From Begonia masoniana (taxonomy: Eukaryota > Streptophyta > Magnoliopsida > Cucurbitales > Begoniaceae), in NCBI GenBank assembly GCA_022432975.1, contig CM039516.1, forward strand, positions 34,559,157 to 34,623,156: 64,000 bases of DNA. Direction: 5' to 3'. This document shows positions 58,041 through 64,000 of this stretch, in pieces. The position numbers and the translations under genes are program-made. The notes beneath the pieces are model-generated. The model did no database searches. It saw nothing but the letters and a program-made list of their open reading frames with translations, and was not told the origin of the DNA. Positions within the stretch are counted from its first letter, which is position 1. Each line of letters opens with the position of its first letter.

Positions 58041-58957
58041 TAACTTACACGAACAACAAATTAATGATCAAACTCCACGTAATGAGGTTGTCAAGAATGA
58101 ACCTATAAGAGGTGAACCACAATAAATACCATTAAGACGATCTGTAAGAGAAAGAAGATCTTCTATTTCTAATGATTATGTGGTTTATCTTCAAGAGTCC
58201 GAATGTGATTTAGGACTTGATGATGATCCAGTTTCGTTTTCACAAGCCATAGAAAGTGAAAACTCTGATAAATAGTTAGAAGCCATGAAAGATGAGTTAA
58301 AATCAATGGAACAGAATGAAGTTTGAGAATTAGTCGAATTGCCAGAAGGTTGTAAAAGAGTTGGGTGTAAATGTGTCTTTAAGACCAAACACGACTCTAA
58401 TGGCAATATCGAACATAATAAAGCCAGACTTGTTGCCAAAGGTTTTCCTCAGAAAGATGGCATTGATTACAAAGAAACTTTTTCTCCCGTTTCGAAAAAA
58501 GATTCTTTCAGAATTATTATAGCAATGGTAGCTCATTATGATTTAGAGCTCCATCAAATGGATGTGAAAACTGCCTTTTTGAATGAGAATTTAGATGAGG
58601 AAGTTTATATGGACCAACTTGAAGGTTTTGTTATTAAAGGACAAGAACATATGGTGTGTAAATTAAAGAAGTCAATATACGGACTTAAACAAGCTTCCCG
58701 ACAATGGTATCTTAAGTTTAACGTACCATCACCTCCTTTGGATTTAAGGAAAACATGATCGGTGTATATCTCTAAAGGTTAGTGAGAGTAAGTTTATATT
58801 TTTTATTCTGTATGTTGATGATATCTTGCTAGCTACTAATGATCTTGGCTTAATGTATGAAACCAAGAAATATCTCAATATGAACTTTGAAATGAAAAAT
58901 ATGGGAGAAGCATCTTTTGTGATTGGAATTAAAATATTCCGGAATAGATCACAATGA
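58041..58957 (+). pseudogene. Family-K reverse transcriptase, copy 3
   Basis: Stops occur at about 58122 (TAA), 58273 (TAG) and 58324 (TGA replacing Trp). The frame from 58339 encodes VFKTKHDSNGNIEHNKARLV, HQMDVKTAFLNENLDEEVYM and SIYGLKQASRQWYLKFN. A small deletion (TTTAACGTACC instead of TTTAACGATACC) then shifts the frame. The active site LYVDDILLATNDLG is intact in the next frame, and a TGA at 58955 ends it. Confidence 0.9.
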
Positions 58958-59816
58958 TTGTTGGGATTGTCTCAGAAAGCCTATATTAATAAAGTTCTAA
59001 AGATATTCAGAATGGACAAGTGTTCGGCAAGTGTTTTTCCAATTCAGAAAGGAGATAAATTTAATTTCAATCAATGTCCAAAGAATGAATTGGAACGTAC
59101 ACAAATTAAAGACATTCTTTATGCATCTATTGTGGGCAGCTTGATGTATGCACAGACTTGTACTAGACCCGACATTAGTTTTGCTGTCGGTATGCTGGGA
59201 CGGTATCAAAGTAATCTACGAATAGAGCACTAGAAAGCTGCAAAGAAAGTAGTGAGGTATTTACAAGGAACAAAGGAACACATGCTCACTTACAGACGAT
59301 CTGATCATCTTGAAGTAATTGGATATTCAGATTCCGATTATGCTGGATGTGTGGATACCAGAAAATCCACGTTTGGCTATTTGTTCCTTTTAGCCAATGG
59401 TGCAATCTCATGGAAGAGTGCGAAGCAGTCTGTCACTGCTATGTCCACTATGGAAGCTGAGTTCGTGGCATGCTTTGAGGCCACAATTCAAGGTTTATGG
59501 CTGTGAAACTTTATTTCAGGGCTTGAAATTGTTGACAGTATCGCCAAGCCGCTAAAAATTTATTGTGGTAACTCTACAGCAGTCTTCTTTTTTAAAAACG
59601 ACAAGTATTCCAAAGGTGCTAAACGTATAGAGTTGAAATACTTGGCCGTTAAAGAAGAAGATCAGAAACGAAGAGTATCAATCGAATACATTAGCACCAA
59701 CCTTATGATCACGGATCCGTTAACAAAAGGATTGCCACCTAAGACATTACTGAACATGTCGATCGAATGGACATTTCTGATCGTTAACTTTATGTTTATG
59801 TTTGTGTTCTTTATGT
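58958..59816 (+). pseudogene. Family-K RNase H and pol C-terminus, copy 3
   Basis: LSQKAYINKVLKIFRMDK, then TRPDISFAVGMLGRYQSN and a TAG near 59231. The RNase H blocks follow: VIGYSDSDYAGCVDTRKS, STMEAEFVACFEATIQGLW and a TGA at 59504 (CGG in other copies), then IYCGNSTAVFF, where the third catalytic Asp is Gly. It ends STNLMITDPLTKGLPP in a shifted frame. Confidence 0.9.
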
Positions 59817-60149
59817 AATTGGCACTCTTGAACTCCTTATTGATAGTTTCTGATATACACTTATGAATCCTGTTTAATTATGTTGAATGCATTCATAATG
59901 ACATTATGAACTGGTGAAGTTATAAACAGGTTTTGTCTTTAAGAAAGACACTAATGTGGACCATTATGTTATTTCTGCTTATAGATCATATTGAGTATAT
60001 AATATATAATGTTATACATGAAAGGGACTGTGTCGTTATAATTGACATATGACCGCTATGATCCATATAAGTTGTATACTCGATAATGATGTTAAATTTA
60101 ATCAATATAAAGTCAGATTTGACAATGTCATTTGAGCCAAGTAGGAGAA
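59817..60149 (+). other. Family-K 3' UTR and polypurine tract, copy 3
   Basis: Conserved non-coding stretch as in copies 1 and 2, ending GAGCCAAGTAGGAGAA before the LTR. The usual AAGTGGGAGA has one change. Confidence 0.85.
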
Positions 60150-60832
60150 TGTTGGGTGTTCCTGTTCGACAGTGAGATTATCGACCGATTACAGATCGTC
60201 AACCGATCTCAGTTAGGTGTTACTGTTTGGCAGAGACATTGTCGACCAATCACAGATCGTTGACCGATAGGGTGTTTCTGTTCAGCAGAGAAATTATCAA
60301 TCGATCGCCCCTGAAGTTTTCACCCCTTACATTTGTAACGTTTGATTGGATCAAATGGAAGGAAGAAGTCTTGCCGATTGATCGCCTCTCTCGAGAAATC
60401 GATCGGCTCTACCCTATTCTGCGAAGAGTTCTTCCGCAAAGCATCCAAATTTCTGAAGATCAAATGTCAATTTTAACACCCACGTGATGTGGCTCTAATT
60501 ATACAAATCCTATTGGTTAAAAATTTTGGTTAATTGCTTAATCTGATGGAGATTGAGATTAATAAAATTAAGCTAACATGTTGTATAAAATAGGAATGGT
60601 CCTCTCTCTCTCTCAGAAGAACGTGTGTGAGTTTTCTCCATCAAAACCCACAGCTGAAGAAAAATTGAACGGTGAAGAGAGAAGGGAGAGAAATCAATTT
60701 CTCACGTTATGGACCCAGGTAAGCTACAAGTTCATTTCCCTGTTTCCCTGTTAATGGAAGTGTGTGAAAATTAATTTGATTCATGATCATGTAATTTCTC
60801 TGTTAAGAAAATAAGATAAAATCATGTTAACA
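60150..60832 (+). repeat. 3' LTR of copy 3 (type 3 U3)
   Basis: TGTTGGGTGTTCCTGTTCG...AATCATGTTAACA, 683 bp. A TATA-like TATAAAATAGG lies at 60584-60594. The first ATG downstream of the expected start is ATGGACCCAG|GTAAGC at 60709-60724. The U3 has GACCGATTACAGATCGTC and AATCGATCGCCCC. After 60832 the sequence changes to a minus-strand leader. Confidence 0.9.
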
Positions 60833-61355
60833 TGTTTTTTACAGAAATCGATCATTAAGCAGCCGATAAATATATGATTATTCATCATGGAAAATCAACT
60901 GTTCTAAACCATGGCTCTGATACCACATGTTAGCTTTAATTTTCTCTTATTTTCTTAACAGAGAAATGACAAGAACGTGAACAGATTTGATTTTCACAAA
61001 CTTTAATTGAAAGGAATATAGAAATTTACTTACTTTGATCCATGAAAGCAAATAAAAGGCTCTGTTGAATTTTTCTCTCCCTTTTCCCTTTATTTCTTCA
61101 GTGAAGTATTTGATGGAGAAACATTCGTATGCTTGAGCTTGGGCAGAGAGAGAGGACCAACCTTTTTATTATGCATTTTCATAAAGATTAACTTCCATCA
61201 AGTTAATCACTTAAACATTCTCTGACCAATAAGATTGAACCACGTATGGGCCATATCACGTGAAATGCATCAGTTGATGTTTGATTTCAGAAATTTTGGA
61301 TTCTTCAAGGAAGGGTGATTGAATAGCGATCGATCGCAGATTCCTGCAATCAATG
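60833..61355 (-). mobile_element. Family-K minus fragment M3: leader start, primer site and partial type 2 5' LTR
   Basis: On the minus strand a type 2 LTR (from 61355 to 60928) lacks its U3 start. It holds ATGGATCAAA|GTAAGT (ATG 61043-61041) and ends AAAGCTAACA. Then come the best-preserved primer site, TGGTATCAGAGCC (60925-60913), and about 80 bp of leader to 60833, where it collides head to head with the LTR end of copy 3. It shows the uninterrupted target of solo LTR A3 at 61097-61112. Confidence 0.85.
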
Positions 61356-61573
61356 GATCTGAAGGACACAGAACCGTTATTCGTCCACTGTCTAGAGCGG
61401 GAGGTGATCGCTGCTCTGTGAAACCAGCCTCACGCATTGCCCTCCACTCTACGAACCACGAAGCCTTCAGCGTTAGCTGAGGCTCCGGGGGTCAACTCTA
61501 GACTTGGAGCGAGCGGCACAGATTCTGCCCGAGTCAGATCCGATACAGTAGGAGGGGCCCACGTCCCGCCACA
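61356..61573. other. GC-rich 218-bp segment of unknown origin between two LTRs
   Basis: The segment has clearly higher GC than its surroundings and no similarity to anything else in the window. It contains CACAGAACCGTTATTCGTCC, GAAACCAGCCTCACGCATTG and GTTAGCTGAGGCTCCGGGGG. It starts where the type 2 LTR breaks off and ends exactly at the next LTR (61574). A 62-codon plus frame (61437-61625) covers it, but I do not recognise the product. It could be filler DNA captured at a break, perhaps organellar, but this is a guess. Confidence 0.5.
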
Positions 61574-62185
61574 TGTTAACATGATTTTCTCTTATTTTCT
61601 TAAAAGAGAAATTACAGGATCATGAATCAATTAATTTTCACACACTTCCATTAACAGGGAAACAGGGAAATGAACTTATAGCTTACCTGGGTCCATAACG
61701 TGAGAAATTGATTTCTCTCCCTTCTCTTTTCACCTTTCAATTTTTCTTTAGCTGTGGGTTTTGATGGAGAAAACTCACACACGTTCTTCTGAGAGAGAAA
61801 GAGGACCATTCCTCTTTTATACAACATGTTAGCTTAATTTTATTAAGCTCAATTTCCATCAGATTAAGCAATTAACCAAAATTTTTAACCAATAAGATTT
61901 GTATAATTAGAGCCACGTCACGTGGGTGTCATCCTTCACGCTTGATCTTTAGAAATTTCAGGCTTTACAGCAGAAATTTTCGCAGAACAGGGCAGAGCCG
62001 ATCGATCGCTCGAGAGAGGCGAGTGATCGGCAAAGCTTCTCCCATTCTATCCATTTCGGAAGGGTATGGGCGATCAATCACAGGAAACCTGCGATTGGTC
62101 GGCAAAGCCTCTGTCTTCTGGGAGAGGCATAAGCCTCTTGCCAATCGATCTCTCTTCCTGCGATCGATCGGCAAATCACCTAACA
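61574..62185 (-). repeat. Family-K 3' LTR of minus copy M4 (mixed type 2/3 U3)
   Basis: The plus strand runs TGTTAACATGATTTTC...AAATCACCTAACA (612 bp). R and U5 match the type 3 LTR, including ATGGACCCAG|GTAAGC (ATG 61696-61694). The U3 combines type 3-like parts (GAGCCACGTCACGTGGGTGT) with type 2-like GCCTCTG and CGATCGATCGG blocks. The polypurine tract follows at 62186-62200 (complement of GCCAAGTGGGAGAA). Confidence 0.9.
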
Positions 62186-62639
62186 TTCTCCCACTTGGCT
62201 CAATGACATTATCAAATTTGTCATAATATTGATTAAAAATAATATATCACTATCGAGTATACAACTAGTATGGATCATAGTGGTCATATGTCAATTATAA
62301 CGACACAGTCCCTTCCATGTATTACATTATCAATTATATACTCAATATGATCTATAAGCAGGAATAACATAATGGTCCACATTAGTGTCTTTCTTAAAGA
62401 CAAAACATGTTTATAACTTCATCAGTTCATAATATCATTATGAATACATTCAACATAATTAAACAGGATTCATAAGTGTATATCAAAATCTATCAATAAG
62501 GAGCTCAAGAGTGTCAATTACATAAAGAACACAAACATTAATATAAAGAACAGAAACATTAACATAAAGAACATAAAGAACACAAAAATTAACAGAAAGT
62601 TAACATTCGGTAATGTCCATTCATTCGACATGTTCTGTA

Positions 62640-63180
62640 AATGTCTTAGATGGCAAACCTTTTTGTTAACGGATCCGCAATCATAAGGTTCGTGCTTATG
62701 TGTTCTATTGATACCCTCTGTTTCTGAACTTCTTCTTTAATGGCCAAGCATTACAACTCTATATGTTTAGCACGTTGGAATACTTGTCGTTTTTAGAAAA
62801 TAATACTGCTACGGAATTATTATCACAATAAATCTTCAGCGGCTTGGAAATACTGTCGACAATTCCAAGTCCTGAAATAAAGTTCTGCAGCCATAAACCC
62901 TGAATTGTGGCCTCAAAGCATGCCACACACTCAGCTTCCATAGTGGACATAGCAGTGACAGACTGCTTCGCACTCTTCCATGAGATTGCACCATCGGCTA
63001 AAAGGAACCAATAGCCAAATGTGGATTTTCTGGTATCCACACATCCAGCATAATCAGAATCTAAATATCCAATCACTTCAAGATGATCAGATCGTCCATA
63101 AGTGAGCATGTGTTCTTTTCTTCCTTGTAAATACCTCAGTACTTTCTTTGCAGCTTTCCAATGCTCTATGCCTGGATTAC
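62640..63180 (-). pseudogene. Family-K RNase H, copy M4
   Basis: The frame 63109-62759 encodes DHLEVIGYLDSDYAGCVDTR (Leu replaces Ser next to the catalytic Asp), STMEAECVACFEATIQGLW and IYCDNNSVAVLFSKNDKYS, where an inserted codon duplicates Asn. A one-base loss near 62774 then shifts the frame, and HISTNLMIADPL continues separately. Confidence 0.9.
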
Positions 63181-64000
63181 TTTAATACCGTCTCCGCATT
63201 CCAATAGCAAAACTAATGTCGGATCTGGTACAAGTCTGTGCATACATCAAGATGCCCACAAGAGATGCATAAGGAATGTCTTTCATTTGTGTACGTTCCA
63301 ATTCATTCTTTGGACATTGATTGAGATTAAATTTATCTCCTTTCTGAATTGGAACAACACTTGCCGAGCATTTTTCCATTCTAAATCTCTCTAGAACTTT
63401 ATTAATATAGGCTTTTTGAGACAATCTCAACAATCCTTTTGATCTATTCCAGAATATTTCAATTCCAATCACAAATGATGTCTCTCCTATATTTTTCATT
63501 TCAAACTTCATATTGAGATATTTCTTGGTTTCGTACATTAAGCCAAGATCATTAGTGGCCAGAAAGATATTATCAACATGCAGAATCAGAAATATAAAAT
63601 TACTCCAACTGATCTTTAGATATATACACCGATCAACGATGTTTTTTTTAAATCCAAAGGAGGTGATAGTATCGTTAAACTTAAGATAGCATTGTCGGGA
63701 AGCTTGTTTACGTCTGTATATCGACTTCTTTAATTTACACACCATGCATTCTTGTCCTTTAACGACAAAACCTTCAGGTTGATCCATATAAACTTTCTCA
63801 TCTAAATTCTCATTCAAAAAGGCAGTTTTCACATCCATTTGATAGAGTTCTAAATAATAATAAGCTACCATTACCATAATAATTCTGAAGGAATCCTTTT
63901 TCGAAACAGGAGAAAAGGTTTCTTTGTAATCAATGTCATCTTTTTTAGTAAAACCTTTGATAACAAGTATGGCTTTATTTCGTTCGATATTGCCATTAGA
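63181..64000 (-). pseudogene. Family-K reverse transcriptase, copy M4, active site altered
   Basis: Open from the window edge to 63182: NGNIERNKAILVIKGFTKKD, then DYKETFSPVSKKDSFRIIM, YQMDVKTAFLNENLDEKVYM and SIYRRKQASRQCYLKFND. The active-site box reads LILHVDNIFLATNDLG instead of LYVDDILLATNDLG, so Tyr and the second catalytic Asp are both changed. It ends TRSDISFAIGMRRRY at a stop. The reading frame is long but the enzyme should be inactive. Confidence 0.9.

Larger units (their letters stand above)
62186..64000 (-). mobile_element. Family-K Copia element, copy M4 (minus), 3' half, runs off the window
   Basis: Internal region with 3' UTR (62186-62640), RNase H and RT, open to the right edge. 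A stretch at about 62530-62590 repeats AACATTAATATAAAGAACA-type units three times within the 3' UTR. Gag to integrase would lie beyond 64000. Confidence 0.9.

Overview
The window is plant nuclear DNA from a repeat-dense, probably heterochromatic region. The evidence is LTR retrotransposons primed by initiator-Met tRNA (primer sites reading TGGTATCAGAG), Ty1/Copia and Ty3/Gypsy proteins of plant type, a hAT transposase remnant and a strongly AT-rich background. I could not support any intact host gene. Nearly every coding trace is a broken retrotransposon gene.

Layout. 1-4332: the 5' part of a minus-strand Ty3/Gypsy element (pol start, gag-protease, primer site, 2.2 kb LTR). 4333-7690: mostly unassigned, with a Copia RT scrap and a possible captured exon. 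7690-14590: a decayed minus-strand Copia element (C0) split by a 2.5 kb solo LTR. 14591-16591: unassigned DNA and a hAT fragment. 16592-35247: several copies of one Copia family, called family K here, in both orientations, broken by three solo Ty3-type LTRs. 35254-60832: a family-K element holding a 19.1 kb minus-strand Ty3-type element that lacks recognisable pol (37546-56657), which itself holds a 10.6 kb sibling (40516-51105). 60833-64000: minus-strand family-K pieces. Target-site duplications fix the nesting: TCTGC, ACTTC, ATTGT, GATTC/T, ATGCA and GTTTC.

The strongest possible novelty is in family K. Six of the seven LTRs that reach R-U5 carry ATGGATCAA or ATGGACCCA followed at once by a 5' splice-site consensus (GTAAGT, GTGAGT or GTAAGC). 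The internal region has a TTTTGCAG acceptor just before gag. In copy 1 the gag frame has no in-frame ATG before its conserved N-terminal domain, and joining the LTR exon to the acceptor gives an in-frame Met. This suggests that the gag start codon lies in the LTR and is joined to gag by splicing out U5, the primer site and the leader. The spliced mRNA would then lack the primer site, while unspliced RNA would serve as the genome. One other copy has an 11-nt indel that fits a competing model. Separately, the Ty3-type elements carry 60-70 nt intron-like segments between primer site and gag ATG.

The other striking feature is in the inner pol-less element. One LTR has 214 copies of ATTCATC and 312 copies of AAT, where its partner LTR has 16 and 12. 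Each expansion coincides with loss of the adjoining single-copy flank.
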